Positions 28,478 to 38,142 of a stretch of DNA of 64,000 bases are shown here, piece after piece. A program made the position numbers and the translations under genes. The first letter of the stretch is position 1; each line of letters opens with the position of its first letter. The notes under the pieces were generated by a model. The model saw only the letters and a program-made list of their open reading frames with translations, was not told the DNA's origin and ran no database searches. Origin of the DNA: Endozoicomonas ascidiicola (GTDB lineage Bacteria > Pseudomonadota > Gammaproteobacteria > Pseudomonadales > Endozoicomonadaceae); the NCBI RefSeq assembly GCF_001646945.1, contig NZ_LUTV01000005.1, positions 641,998 through 705,997 of the forward strand, in the 5' to 3' direction.

Positions 28478-29500
28478 ATGAGTATTAAACAAATTATTGT
28501 TCACAAGCTGGATCACGGCCAAAGCGGCGACCAGCTTGAAGCCTTTCCGGCAACACAAAGCCTCAACGCATCACCCTCTCTCGAGTTGGTGCTAGATGAC
28601 CTGCTACAAACCTACAACAAAAAGCAGGACAAGTGTTACGGCCAGTTTTCAGATCTCTCTGAAGAAGGGTTTCCAGCCACACTGAAGACCTATATCAACC
28701 AATCTCCGGAAGCCAGCTCTGAAGAGCAGGCGGCTGCATTTGCCACGCTCACATCATCTACGTTAACCCGCCTCTGTGAAGGTTTAAATGAAGCCGGCGC
28801 CATCAGTGGTGGCTATGTACTCTTTGCGGATTATCAGCAAGGGCTGACCCGTTACCTCATACTTTGCATGCTCAGCAGCCAAAACAGCATTACGATTACT
28901 GACGACCTGACCATTCAGGACACCTCCTATCTGGACACCGCCCGCATGTCTCTGGCCTGCCGCCTGAACATGACTGACTGGGAGAAAAAGACGGAAGCAG
29001 GGCGATACCTTTCCTTCCTTCGCCCGAAAGGCGGCAAACGGTTAAGCAACGTATTTCAAGAAGTGATTGGCTGCAGCGAAACCAGCAGCAGTAAAGACGA
29101 AGCCAATACACTGATCAAAGCGGTGGAAGAGTACTGCCAGGAAGAGCCAGTCGCCGAAAATCGTACCGTGGTTAAACGTCAGGTTTATGATTATTGTCAG
29201 AATCGTCTAGATGAAGGGGAAAGCCTTTCTATGCAGGAACTTACTGGCTATTTAAGCGAAGCCGGTCCGGATGAATTCGCCAAATTTGTTAATACCCGGG
29301 ATTATGACATGGATAGCCCCATGTCACCGGAGCGCCGTAAGCTCACCCAACTAGTGCGATATACAGGAAGAAGTAAGGGGCTCAGCCTTTCCTTTGATGG
29401 TGAATTACTGGGCGGACAGATTCGCTACGATGAAGTCAATGACCAGCTGATCATTACTGGCGTACCGGATAAGTTAAAAGAACAGTTAAAACAGTCGTAA
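28478..29500 (+). CDS. yejK: Nucleoid-associated protein YejK (NdpA)
   Basis: 340 residues. Member of the YejK/NdpA 37-kDa nucleoid-associated family. Visible family features include the N-terminal IKQIIVHKLD, the LTRYLILCML region, and a C-terminal segment with DYDMDSPMSPERRKL and a closing sheet. Binds DNA non-specifically by family membership; precise role unknown. Single gene, transcribed in the same direction as the PAP2 gene. Confidence 0.92.
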   Translation: MSIKQIIVHKLDHGQSGDQLEAFPATQSLNASPSLELVLDDLLQTYNKKQDKCYGQFSDLSEEGFPATLKTYINQSPEASSEEQAAAFATLTSSTLTRLCEGLNEAGAISGGYVLFADYQQGLTRYLILCMLSSQNSITITDDLTIQDTSYLDTARMSLACRLNMTDWEKKTEAGRYLSFLRPKGGKRLSNVFQEVIGCSETSSSKDEANTLIKAVEEYCQEEPVAENRTVVKRQVYDYCQNRLDEGESLSMQELTGYLSEAGPDEFAKFVNTRDYDMDSPMSPERRKLTQLVRYTGRSKGLSLSFDGELLGGQIRYDEVNDQLIITGVPDKLKEQLKQS

Positions 29501-29600
29501 CAGTTAGTTAGGCGAATTCTTCCACGGCTTAGTACACAGCTCAGCTGTAACCATGGACGGTTGCAGTCAGTACAAAAGCCGATTACGACACGGACTTCAC

Positions 29601-30371
29601 ATGACCTTCAAATCCACTCACTTTTTTGCTGTGCTTTTCTTACTGTTTAGCGTCAATGTGAAATCTGATAACACCTCAATCACATTCTCGGCACAACAGC
29701 TGCTTCACCGGGAAATAGAGCTGAGCGAAGTAATCTCTCACGTTTACCTATTGCAGCTGGATTTTCTGGATCAAGATATCAGAGAGGCACTTCAACAAGC
29801 ACACCAGACTCTGGATAATGGCATACATGCACTCCCCCAACAGATAGAAGATCAAAGCCTTAACGCACAGCTGAAAAATATTAAGTCTCTGTGGCTGACA
29901 GCCAGTAATCACCTGGACTGGTTAAGCACTTTACCATCAGGATCAAACTCACCAAACATAAACACATTGATGAGCTTTCTGGTCAGGATGAATCATCAAT
30001 TTTTGATCATGCGACAGCGGCTCACCGGAGGGCAGCCAAGCTACCCTTTTCTTGAACAGGCATTATTGATTCAACAACTCACCCGAGATTATCTGGCGAT
30101 GCTGGTTTCTGAGAAAAAAGGTGAGAACACTGATAGCAGTCAGCTCAGAATCAATGCAATGGTTAAGCGTTTTGACAGGCAACTCAGGGCTTTTGAACAG
30201 GCGCTGGCTCAACACACCCATGCCGGGCAATCAATCCAAGAAGCCCAGAATACCTGGCAATACATTCATAACCAGTTTGATGCCACATCCTATTCACCCG
30301 CACCTGAGTTGATTATCAGGTACAGTAATCGCATCACCGGCAGGCTCTATTCTCTCCATAGAATGTTCTAA
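29601..30371 (+). CDS. Secreted or periplasmic hypothetical protein
   Basis: About 256 residues from the ATG at 29601, which starts a clear signal peptide (MTFKSTHFFAVLFLLFSV, cleavage after KS); the frame begins earlier at 29553. The mature part is almost wholly alpha-helical with heptad-like Leu/Gln patterns and no cysteines. No family is recognised. Its stop overlaps the convergent methyltransferase gene by four bases. Confidence 0.65.
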   Translation: MTFKSTHFFAVLFLLFSVNVKSDNTSITFSAQQLLHREIELSEVISHVYLLQLDFLDQDIREALQQAHQTLDNGIHALPQQIEDQSLNAQLKNIKSLWLTASNHLDWLSTLPSGSNSPNINTLMSFLVRMNHQFLIMRQRLTGGQPSYPFLEQALLIQQLTRDYLAMLVSEKKGENTDSSQLRINAMVKRFDRQLRAFEQALAQHTHAGQSIQEAQNTWQYIHNQFDATSYSPAPELIIRYSNRITGRLYSLHRMF

Positions 30372-31045
30372 ATCCGTTCTTGGATAAACACCTCTGCTTC
30401 ACCCCACTCGAACTGAGCAGAAAACTGATCGGTTACCACAAACGTTTCCTGCCCCACGAAATCAGTCAGCGGATAGCTGATAGTAATTAATCGAACACCC
30501 TGAGGAAGTTCAGCCAAACGTTCAGCCAATTCAGTGATTACCGCATCCTCAAGATTAGAGCCGTATAGATAGACAACAGTCGCCTCTGATAGCGATGTTT
30601 GAAGATAACTCTCACAGCGGACACTAACAGCACTCAGACCCATGCGCTTCACGGTTCTAAGCAAGCGCCAGCAAAACAAAGGGACTTGCTCCACAGCGGT
30701 GACTCGACATTTTTTAACGCCGTGCAACCAAATAGCCGTAAAACCACTGCCAGCACCGAGTTCAAAGACATGATCTGCAGCCTTCACAGATGAACGTTCA
30801 GCTATCTCCTCCAGCGTTTCCAGTGGTGTTTCACCATAGACGTATAAATCAGCTGCTTGTTGTTGCCGCTGGTAGCGTCGGCTGACTGCGTAGGGACTGT
30901 CCAGAAGGTAACTCAGTTTCAGCCAGAGCCAGGGCAGTAAAAATCGGAGATGAACCCCATAACGCGCAAATTCCTTAACCCCTCGATACCATTGATAAAA
31001 CCATTGCTTAATTGCAAGGCTAATCACATCCCTGTTGAGCTTCAC
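30368..31045 (-). CDS. Class I SAM-dependent methyltransferase
   Basis: About 225 residues if translation starts at the GTG at 31045, with a GTGGA spaced six bases upstream. The open frame reaches 31189, but that would overlap the divergent DUF3094 gene and its ribosome binding site. The SAM-binding motif I is VFELGAGSGFTAIW, followed by TAVEQVP (motif II). Resembles protein-isoaspartate-type or small-molecule methyltransferases; substrate unknown. A hydrophobic stretch (FLLPWLWLKLSYLL) precedes the catalytic domain. Confidence 0.7.
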   Translation of the reverse strand: MKLNRDVISLAIKQWFYQWYRGVKEFARYGVHLRFLLPWLWLKLSYLLDSPYAVSRRYQRQQQAADLYVYGETPLETLEEIAERSSVKAADHVFELGAGSGFTAIWLHGVKKCRVTAVEQVPLFCWRLLRTVKRMGLSAVSVRCESYLQTSLSEATVVYLYGSNLEDAVITELAERLAELPQGVRLITISYPLTDFVGQETFVVTDQFSAQFEWGEAEVFIQERI

Positions 31046-31151
31046 ATTTAATTCCACAATTTTGAGACGTATTATTTTTATACCGGAGCGCACCTCTTTC
31101 CGCCAGTCATAGAATATACTATGTTGGTTGTGCCACAAGGGAGTTATCAGT

Positions 31152-31367
31152 ATGAGTTCAGACACAGCAAAGCCTTCCACTAATAACAATAGTGGCCGAC
31201 TCTACCCTGAAGATCAGGCCGTAGTGGATGAATATTTGCAGAGCGGCATTAATGAAGTGGAGCGACCACCGTTCAAACCTTTGCGCCTCATGTTTTGGTT
31301 GACTGTCATTATCCTGCTGCTCGGTGGGCTGAGTCAGTTTATTGGTTACCTGATTATTCCATCCTGA
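31152..31367 (+). CDS. DUF3094 family single-pass membrane protein
   Basis: 71 residues from ATG 31152, preceded by GGGAG. An N-terminal hydrophilic half contains LYPEDQAVVDEYL and NEVERPPFKP; a single C-terminal membrane helix (LTVIILLLGGLSQFIGYLII) follows. This matches the DUF3094 family found in Oceanospirillales and Pseudomonadales. Function unknown. It lies 45 bases before ndh in the same direction. Confidence 0.8.
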   Translation: MSSDTAKPSTNNNSGRLYPEDQAVVDEYLQSGINEVERPPFKPLRLMFWLTVIILLLGGLSQFIGYLIIPS

Positions 31368-31412
31368 ATCGACGTAAACGTATAAAGAACAAAAATAATT
31401 GCTGGAGCAACG

Positions 31413-32726
31413 GTGAAACATAAGAAGCATAGAATCGTGATCGTGGGTGGCGGTGCCGGTGGGCTTGAGCTGGCAACCCGTCTTGGAAAAAAGCTGGGCA
31501 AGAAAGGTCTGGCAGATATTACGTTGGTGGATGCACAGAACACCCACTTCTGGAAACCTCTCCTTCACGAAGTGGCTGCCGGATCGCTCAACGCCTTTGA
31601 AGATGAACTCAGTTATCTGGCTCAAGCCAAATGGAATCACTTCCGTTTTATTCCCGGGCGAATGGCGAGTTTAAACCGGGGCAATAAATCCATCAGCCTC
31701 GGCCCTATTATTGATGAGCAAAACCGTCAAGTTGTGCCTGCCAGAACACTGGAATACGACCAACTGGTTATTTCTGTTGGTAGTACGGCCAACGATTTCA
31801 ATACAGCGGGTGCAAAAGAACACTGCCTTTTCCTTGATAACCGAAAACAGGCTGAACGAATTCATACGACGCTTATCAATCATTATCAGCACGCTCAGGC
31901 CTGTGAAGATGATGTATCAAAACTTCGTATTGCCATTATTGGTGCGGGCGCCACGGGCGTAGAGCTCGCGGCTGAACTGCACTATGCCGCCATTGAACTG
32001 GCTCATTACGGCCTTGATGCTATTAAGCCGGAAAACCTGGAAGTGACCATTATTGAAGGTGGGGAAAGAATTCTGCCCGCGCTGCCGGAGCGCATCAGCA
32101 GCAGTGTTCACAAACAGCTGCTGAAGATGGGCATTCGAGTAAGGACCGGGCAACTGGTCAGCGAGATTAAATCCAATGGTTTGCTCACTCGAGATGAAGA
32201 GTTCATTGAGTCCGATATTCGCATCTGGGCAGCGGGCATCAAGGCACCGGAATTCCTTAACCAGATCGCAGGGCTTGAGAGTAATCGCATCAACCAGCTA
32301 ATCGTCAAGCCGACTCTACAAACCACACAGGATGACCAGATTTACGCCATGGGCGATTGTGCAAGCTGCACACTGACCAATAACGGCGAAAGCGTTACCA
32401 TTCCGCCCAGAGCGCAGGCTGCCCATCAGCAAGCCTCTCTTTTGGCTAAAAGCCTGATCAGCCAAGTGAAGGATGGCAACCAATCTCTGGAGTTTAACTA
32501 TAAGGATTACGGTTCACTGATTTCCCTGAGCCGTTTTAGTGCCGTGGGCAACCTTATGGGCGCCATTACCGGTGATATGATGATTGAGGGAACATTGGCC
32601 AAGTGGTTTTACATCAGCCTTTACCGAATGCACCAGATGACACTGTTTGGCAAATTTAGAACGGGGACGTTAATCTTGAAAGATCTGATTATTAGAACCA
32701 CCAGACCTCAGTTGAAACTTCATTAA
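31413..32726 (+). CDS. ndh: Type II NADH dehydrogenase (NDH-2)
   Basis: Non-proton-pumping NADH:quinone oxidoreductase, monotopic on the inner membrane. 437 residues from GTG 31413. The FAD-binding Rossmann motif GGGAGGLELA is at residues 11-20, the NADH-binding motif GAGATGVELAAEL near 175, and the FAD-ribityl motif YAMGDCA near 310. The C-terminus is hydrophobic and basic as expected for membrane attachment. Probably transcribed with the DUF3094 gene. Confidence 0.93.
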   Translation: MKHKKHRIVIVGGGAGGLELATRLGKKLGKKGLADITLVDAQNTHFWKPLLHEVAAGSLNAFEDELSYLAQAKWNHFRFIPGRMASLNRGNKSISLGPIIDEQNRQVVPARTLEYDQLVISVGSTANDFNTAGAKEHCLFLDNRKQAERIHTTLINHYQHAQACEDDVSKLRIAIIGAGATGVELAAELHYAAIELAHYGLDAIKPENLEVTIIEGGERILPALPERISSSVHKQLLKMGIRVRTGQLVSEIKSNGLLTRDEEFIESDIRIWAAGIKAPEFLNQIAGLESNRINQLIVKPTLQTTQDDQIYAMGDCASCTLTNNGESVTIPPRAQAAHQQASLLAKSLISQVKDGNQSLEFNYKDYGSLISLSRFSAVGNLMGAITGDMMIEGTLAKWFYISLYRMHQMTLFGKFRTGTLILKDLIIRTTRPQLKLH

Positions 32727-32743
32727 TTATAAAAGCTGCAGAC

Positions 32744-32779
32744 AAAAAAAGCCGCTGACAAAAAAGGTTGTCAACGGCT
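32744..32779 (-). terminator. Intrinsic terminator of the tRNA-Lys transcript
   Basis: An 11-bp stem (32750-32760 with 32769-32779, one mismatch) is followed on the minus strand by seven Ts (the A-run 32744-32750). It is placed about 70 bases past the tRNA 3' end. It may also shape the ndh mRNA end, though no T-run follows on the plus strand. Confidence 0.8.
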
Positions 32780-32851
32780 ATATAAACAAAACACACGCTC
32801 AATTCTTTACCCAGAGATTGTTTGCCTGGATCGTTTTCGACAAGACGAAAA

Positions 32852-32927
32852 TGGTGGGTCGTGAAGGATTCGAACCTTCGACCAATTGGTTAAAAGCCAA
32901 CTGCTCTACCAACTGAGCTAACGACCC
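32852..32927 (-). tRNA. tRNA-Lys (anticodon TTT)
   Basis: A 76-base tRNA with encoded CCA, read on the minus strand from GGGTCGTTAGCTCAGTTGG to the CCA end. The acceptor stem pairs GGGTCGT with ACGACCC. The T-arm contains GGTTCGAATCC and the anticodon loop CTTTTAA gives TTT, so it reads Lys codons AAA and AAG. Its 5' end faces the prophage and its 3' end faces ndh. Confidence 0.97.
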
Positions 32928-33071
32928 GTTTCTTCAAACCTTTCGCAAAGGCTTAAAGAGTAAAATGGCTCCCCGTTCACAACTCACTGCGAACCAGAGC
33001 GGCGCTAATAGTACCCATCCCCCTAGACCTTGTAAAGCCCCAACGTGGACGACCTGCATTAGTAGTTTCCG

Positions 33072-33097
33072 CGACATAGTGTTCCCTTTTACTGTCG
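33072..33097. repeat. Repeated phage element, copy 1
   Basis: CGACA, four variable bases, then GTTCCCTTTTACTGTCG. The ends CGACA and TGTCG form an inverted repeat. The same layout occurs at 40661-40686 with all 22 fixed bases identical. This copy lies 24 bases before the first late gene and is a candidate late-promoter, operator or processing element. Confidence 0.7.
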
Positions 33098-33121
33098 TCC
33101 ATTGATTGAAATCATGGCACT

Positions 33122-34105
33122 ATGAAACCAGTGCCTGTTGAGCCAGCGGGTTCGGTGACCTTCCGCTGTGCTGATTGTAAAAAGACCTTTGACGCCAAAC
33201 CGACACGCACGGAATCTGCTCCAGAGCGTGCGCACCCTTACCGGTATTATTCATCCTGCCCGGAATGTGAAAGCGAGAGCCCGCAAGTTCATTGGCAGGT
33301 GGGTTTATTCAATGCTCACCTGAAAGCAACCGGACCAAAAACCAACCAAGGCAAAGCAGCATCAGCTGCAAATCTGGCAGGGCATCCAACGCCAGAAGAA
33401 GCACGTATTACCAGATTCAATGCCATGAAGCATGGTGCATCGTCTAAAACCGCCATGTACTTTCCGGCAAAGCCTGACAAATATCCGCACTGCAAAACCT
33501 GTGATGTAGATCGCGATTACTGCTCTCAACAAATCGCCTGCCTTAAACGATCCGATTTAATGTTGCGGGTTTTGGTTGCAATGGAATCTGGCGACCCTAC
33601 TGCACTTCAAGACCTGCATGCCATTAACCAGGCTAATTTTATGGCCATATTGCAGGACATGATGCAGGCATTAATTGCTGATGGCGTTGCCTTAAAAAAT
33701 CCGGCCTTTGGGTTTGATAAAGACGGTAATTGCAGCATTGCCAGATACGCAGATTCAGCAACTGGTGAAGTACGGACCATTGAAGAAATAAAAGCCCACC
33801 CACTTCTCAAACCGATGATGGAAATGATTGGTCGCAACAATCTTTCTCTGGCTGACCTCAACATGACGCCAAAAATTCAAGCGGATCAGGGAATCCAGCA
33901 AGGCCAGTTACAGCAGGAAGAGGAAGAAAAAGAATCAGCGCAGGAATACCGCAAGAAAATGGAGAATCAACTCTCCGATCTGCGTCACAAGATTGGCCGC
34001 TCTCAATTAAGAGCCAGTCAGGACCCAATTCTCATTGAACACCAACAAGACGACGGCGAACCCAAAGATATTGAAGCTGAGGTGGTAAATGGCTCAACGT
34101 CTTAG
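33122..34105 (+). CDS. Phage protein, putative terminase small subunit
   Basis: 327 residues. The N-terminus has a zinc-ribbon-like pair CADC (about residues 16-19) and CPEC (about 46-49). A second Cys cluster (HCKTCDVDRDYC) lies near 127. The middle carries a TGPKTNQGKAASAANLAGHP segment typical of phage proteins encoded directly before the large terminase. The C-terminal third is a charged coiled coil. The small-terminase role is inferred from position. It overlaps the large terminase gene by 17 bases. Confidence 0.6.
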   Translation: MKPVPVEPAGSVTFRCADCKKTFDAKPTRTESAPERAHPYRYYSSCPECESESPQVHWQVGLFNAHLKATGPKTNQGKAASAANLAGHPTPEEARITRFNAMKHGASSKTAMYFPAKPDKYPHCKTCDVDRDYCSQQIACLKRSDLMLRVLVAMESGDPTALQDLHAINQANFMAILQDMMQALIADGVALKNPAFGFDKDGNCSIARYADSATGEVRTIEEIKAHPLLKPMMEMIGRNNLSLADLNMTPKIQADQGIQQGQLQQEEEEKESAQEYRKKMENQLSDLRHKIGRSQLRASQDPILIEHQQDDGEPKDIEAEVVNGSTS

Positions 34106-35684
34106 CGCTGCTCAGCGCCTCGAACTTTGCCAGGTCTCCGAACGTGAAATCCAGCGTTATGCGGGCGACCATGCCATGTGGCACAAACATGTGCATAACG
34201 TTGAGCTCGACTCCATGCAGGTCTTAAAGATGATCGACATGGACGAAAACGACAACACGCTCGACTTCTCCTGCCGTCGTACTGGCAAAACCGCCGTTAA
34301 GGAAATGTGGATTCAGGAATACATGGCCACCCACTCCGATCAGGAGCTTGGAGTTGTTGCTCCAAGAGAAGCCCAGTCCATCACTAACCTGACCTATCAC
34401 ACCGATGCCATACGCCGCTCTGCCATTCTGGAAAACTTCCTCCTATATAAAGCAGGTAGAAAACAGATGGCAGACGCTTCCTACCAATTCAGCAACCGCA
34501 GCAAAGCGGGTGCTTTTGGCATCATGGCTCAGGTAGACGGTTCTGATTTAACCATTGCCAGCCTGGAAGAAGTGGACGACATGCCACCGGAGCGTTTGTA
34601 CTCCCGCTTCCTGCTGACCATGGGCGCAACCCGCCGTATGGGTGCCAGCAAGAAAGCGGTCAATAAACCCATCATCCGTATCACTGGTGTGTTCAAAGGA
34701 GCTGACACGCTTTCAGAAATGGTGGAATCCGGCAAATACAAAATCCTTCCCATCGTTGATTGCTATCTGGGCATAGAGCTCGGCATTCTCAACGAACAAT
34801 TCATCATGGATATGAGAGACCAGCTGGCTCCTGAAGAGTTTATCCGCCAGCTCCTCTGCAAAAACGTCGCAGCCCGAAACCTGATCTGGGAAAAGTGGCT
34901 GCAAAAAGCCAAAGTCCGTGGCATTGCTGCACAAATCAAAATAGAAGAGGCCGTTCCGGGAGTGGAATACAAAAAACGGGGCCTGATCAGTTTCGGTTAC
35001 GATGCCTCCGGCCATGGTGAAGATCCCGCAGCGTCAAAACACGCCCTGGTGGTCGGTGAAGAAATCTCAGGCTTTGTGGTACCCATCTTTTGTCGTACAT
35101 GGTCAGCGGGTACCGATGAAGCGACTGTCATGCAGGATATTGTCACCCTCTGGAAATACTTCCGACCTGATTATGCTCTTGGTGATGCCTACGGTGTCGG
35201 CATGATGACTGCCTGTTGTGACCGTCTTTTCTTTGAAGGTTTAACCCCTGTTGATCGCCGCGCCATCGGTGGTGGTGAATCCACCGCCAGCACCTGGCCA
35301 GAATGGCCGTTTTCTCCTATTCGCTTTGAAGGCATGACCAAACATCAAATGGCTTCAGCGGTCAGCAGTCTGTTTAACAACAGCCGGGTCGCTATTCCCA
35401 TGATGGATGATGACGACAGCTCTGATCCGGTAATGGCAGACATGCAATTACTCTGTCGTCAGTTGGTCAATATCAAATCCGTACCCACCAAAGGTGCATA
35501 CGCCAGCTACAAAATGGTCAAACGCACCATCGGCGATGACCTGTTCGATGCCTTCATGGCCATGGTCTGGGGTTTTGTTACCCGGGGCGAGTGCCATGTG
35601 CAAACCGTTATCTCAACCCGCAAACAAACACGGGCGCAGCTGCTAGGTCAGTCGCCTCTTGATCTGATAGGAGGCGCTCTATGA
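34089..35684 (+). CDS. Phage terminase large subunit
   Basis: 531 residues. DNA-packaging motor. The ATPase part has a Walker A-like CRRTGKTAV near residue 63 and an acidic Walker B-like stretch (LTIASLEEVDD) near 155. The RNase H-like nuclease region has FGYDASGHGEDP near 303 and GDAYGVG near 370, with a late acidic site LFDAFMAM. Starts inside the previous gene and overlaps the portal gene by four bases. Confidence 0.85.
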   Translation: MAQRLSAAQRLELCQVSEREIQRYAGDHAMWHKHVHNVELDSMQVLKMIDMDENDNTLDFSCRRTGKTAVKEMWIQEYMATHSDQELGVVAPREAQSITNLTYHTDAIRRSAILENFLLYKAGRKQMADASYQFSNRSKAGAFGIMAQVDGSDLTIASLEEVDDMPPERLYSRFLLTMGATRRMGASKKAVNKPIIRITGVFKGADTLSEMVESGKYKILPIVDCYLGIELGILNEQFIMDMRDQLAPEEFIRQLLCKNVAARNLIWEKWLQKAKVRGIAAQIKIEEAVPGVEYKKRGLISFGYDASGHGEDPAASKHALVVGEEISGFVVPIFCRTWSAGTDEATVMQDIVTLWKYFRPDYALGDAYGVGMMTACCDRLFFEGLTPVDRRAIGGGESTASTWPEWPFSPIRFEGMTKHQMASAVSSLFNNSRVAIPMMDDDDSSDPVMADMQLLCRQLVNIKSVPTKGAYASYKMVKRTIGDDLFDAFMAMVWGFVTRGECHVQTVISTRKQTRAQLLGQSPLDLIGGAL

Positions 35685-37078
35685 AATTCAAACTCCCCCA
35701 ACTATTCGGGAATCGCATCGGCGCAGAGTACAAAGAAGCCCTTGCCATGAATGCAGAATACGATCGCCAGCGGCAAAGCCGTGGCCAGATCGCCACTCCC
35801 GAAAACAGCATCAAGCACCTCTACAACCAGATGCATGTTGATCCTGACCTGCGTCAATCCATCCTCCACTTACGGTATATGGATAAGACGGATGGCCGGA
35901 TCAAACAAATTCACAAACGCATGGCCCGCGATGTCACCAAAGGCGGCCTAATGCTCAAGTGGAAAGGCAAAGAGAACAAACGGATAACAAAACTCTGGCA
36001 GCAGTTCTGCCAGCGGGTGCAACTGAACAATCGCAACAAACTATTCTCCGATGCCCGGGGCGCGGCCATGGAAGGCAATTTGCCTATTCAGTGGGTGCTC
36101 AGTTCAGATATGAAAATATGCGGCGGTATCCGTATGCCATCAGAAACCATTGTTCCCAGGGTAGATGGAACAGGCCGCTTTAAAGATATGCAGGAAGCGT
36201 ACAAACAAGTAGACCCGCTCACCGGAAAAGAGCTGGCTCGTTTTTCATTCTGGCAACTCACAATGGTACGACTGGAGCCGGACAACTTTGACGACATGGG
36301 TTCTCTGGGGCGGCCTTATCTGGATGCCACCCGCACCATCTGGCAAAAACTCACCATGACAGAAGAAGATCTGGTGATTCGTCGTCGCCATCGTGCTCCT
36401 CAAAAATTGGCGCATGTGCTTGAAGGTTATACCGCTCCCGAAATGCAGGAATACAAGCAAGAAGTAGAAAGCAATGCCGGGCAAGTTCAAACCGACTTCT
36501 TTATGAATAAAAAAGGTGCCGTGAACGCCATTCAAGGCGATGCCAACCTTGATCAAATCGCGGATGTTTCCTACCTGCTAGATACCTTCTTTGCCGGTTC
36601 TCCAGCGCCAAAAGGTTTATTCGGTTACGTGGAAGACCTCGCCCGTGATGTTCTGGAAGACTTGAAAGCGGACTACTACCAGGAAGTCGACAGCCTGCAG
36701 GATATGATCAGCCAGGCATACCGTGAGGGGTTCTATCTTGATCTATTACTTCAGGGCATCAACCCCGATGCCAGCGACTTCACCATTGAATTCGCAGAGC
36801 GCAACACCGAAACCAAAAACCAGAGAGCAGACAGAGCGCTCAAGCTTCAGGCTATGGGCACACCACAAGACATGGTGTGGGAAGAAGCGGGGCTCGATGT
36901 CTCCCGGGTAAAAGCCAAGCTAAAAGAACAAGACAACACGCACAATCCTTATCCAGAAAAGACGACAGACAAAAAACCGGAAGAAACCAGCAACAAAAAA
37001 CCAACCGTCAATGTCACCCCTAACAATGCGCCCAAAGGAGAAAGCGCCACGACTATCTCCACCAGAGGCGGCAACTGA
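35681..37078 (+). CDS. Phage portal protein
   Basis: 465 residues. Forms the dodecameric portal vertex. Expected position directly after the terminase (ATGA overlap). Sequence features include HLRYMDKTDGRIKQIHKRM and a central helical stem region with NAIQGDANLDQIADVSYLLD. The C-terminal tail is Lys/Thr/Asn-rich and low complexity. Assigned from gene order and general similarity to portal proteins of Mu/SPP1-type heads. Confidence 0.8.
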   Translation: MKFKLPQLFGNRIGAEYKEALAMNAEYDRQRQSRGQIATPENSIKHLYNQMHVDPDLRQSILHLRYMDKTDGRIKQIHKRMARDVTKGGLMLKWKGKENKRITKLWQQFCQRVQLNNRNKLFSDARGAAMEGNLPIQWVLSSDMKICGGIRMPSETIVPRVDGTGRFKDMQEAYKQVDPLTGKELARFSFWQLTMVRLEPDNFDDMGSLGRPYLDATRTIWQKLTMTEEDLVIRRRHRAPQKLAHVLEGYTAPEMQEYKQEVESNAGQVQTDFFMNKKGAVNAIQGDANLDQIADVSYLLDTFFAGSPAPKGLFGYVEDLARDVLEDLKADYYQEVDSLQDMISQAYREGFYLDLLLQGINPDASDFTIEFAERNTETKNQRADRALKLQAMGTPQDMVWEEAGLDVSRVKAKLKEQDNTHNPYPEKTTDKKPEETSNKKPTVNVTPNNAPKGESATTISTRGGN

Positions 37079-38142
37079 TGACACCAGCGCAGCGCAAAGC
37101 CGCCATAAAAAAAGCCAGCAACAAGGCAAGAAAGGAAGCAAACCAGCTAGACGCTCAAGCGCTTAATGGATTGCAGCAAGCTTACCGGCAGGCTGCAGAA
37201 GAAATACGACTGCGTATCACCTTAATGGCGGCCAGTGATGGCACCGTAAGGCTGGATAATCTGCGTCTACTTCGTCGTCAGGTAGACGAAGTGTTGGAGC
37301 AACTGGCCCAGATAAAAGAAAAACTCCTTACCGGTTATCAAAGCCAAACCGCAGCCGTGGCCACTGGCGCCTTTGCAACAACAATGCCGGTGGCAAAGCT
37401 GAACGATCTGGCCGGTGAAGCGGTGCGTATGGCTCGTGCTTTTCAGGCTGCCGATGGTCTGCAACTGTCTGATCGGTTATGGCGGGTCAATAACCATGCC
37501 CGCGAAGTGGTGGGCCGTGCCATTGAATCCGCCATTATTCAAGGCAACAGCGCCAGCCAGGCAGCGGAAGATTTTATAAAACGGGGAGCGCCAGTTCCGG
37601 CAGAGCTGCAAAAGAAAATAAAAATGGCGGATGCGTCGTCTATTGGTCGTGCCACAACAGCGGATCTGATGACAGGAAAGGGAGCACCCTACAACAATGC
37701 ACGCCGATTATTCAGAACTGAAATCAACCGCGCCCATGGTATGGCCTATGAATCCTCTGCCTTTGAAGAAGACAGTGTGGTGGGTACTCGTTTTCTGCTC
37801 TCTCCTGGTCATCCCGAGCCGGACATTTGCGATATGCACGCCCGGGTTAACAAATACGGTCTGGGCAAGGGCGTCTATCCACAAGGAAAAACTCCATGGC
37901 CCGCCCACCCCAATACGCTTTCCTACACCGAAGCGGTGTTTGATGACGAAATCACATCAGAGGACAAAGCGGAAAAAGAAACCCGCATTCAATGGCTACA
38001 GAAACAACCCGGCCAACTTCAATACCAGGTATTGGGCAGCCAGAAAAAAGCACAGGCACTGAATGCCGGCCTGCTAAAAGAAAACCATATTGAACGTCCA
38101 TGGAAGGACATTAAAAAATACTATGAGGACGACCTTCTATGA
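37078..38142 (+). CDS. Mu gpF/SPP1 gp7-like head morphogenesis protein
   Basis: 354 residues. The minor head protein signature lies in the C-terminal half: RTEINRAHGMAYESS, a DICDMHARVNKYGLGKGVYP region, and PWPAHPNTLS. The N-terminus is helical and basic. Such proteins join the portal and help inject or stabilise DNA. It starts one base after the last base of the portal stop and overlaps the next gene by four bases. Confidence 0.85.
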   Translation: MTPAQRKAAIKKASNKARKEANQLDAQALNGLQQAYRQAAEEIRLRITLMAASDGTVRLDNLRLLRRQVDEVLEQLAQIKEKLLTGYQSQTAAVATGAFATTMPVAKLNDLAGEAVRMARAFQAADGLQLSDRLWRVNNHAREVVGRAIESAIIQGNSASQAAEDFIKRGAPVPAELQKKIKMADASSIGRATTADLMTGKGAPYNNARRLFRTEINRAHGMAYESSAFEEDSVVGTRFLLSPGHPEPDICDMHARVNKYGLGKGVYPQGKTPWPAHPNTLSYTEAVFDDEITSEDKAEKETRIQWLQKQPGQLQYQVLGSQKKAQALNAGLLKENHIERPWKDIKKYYEDDLL

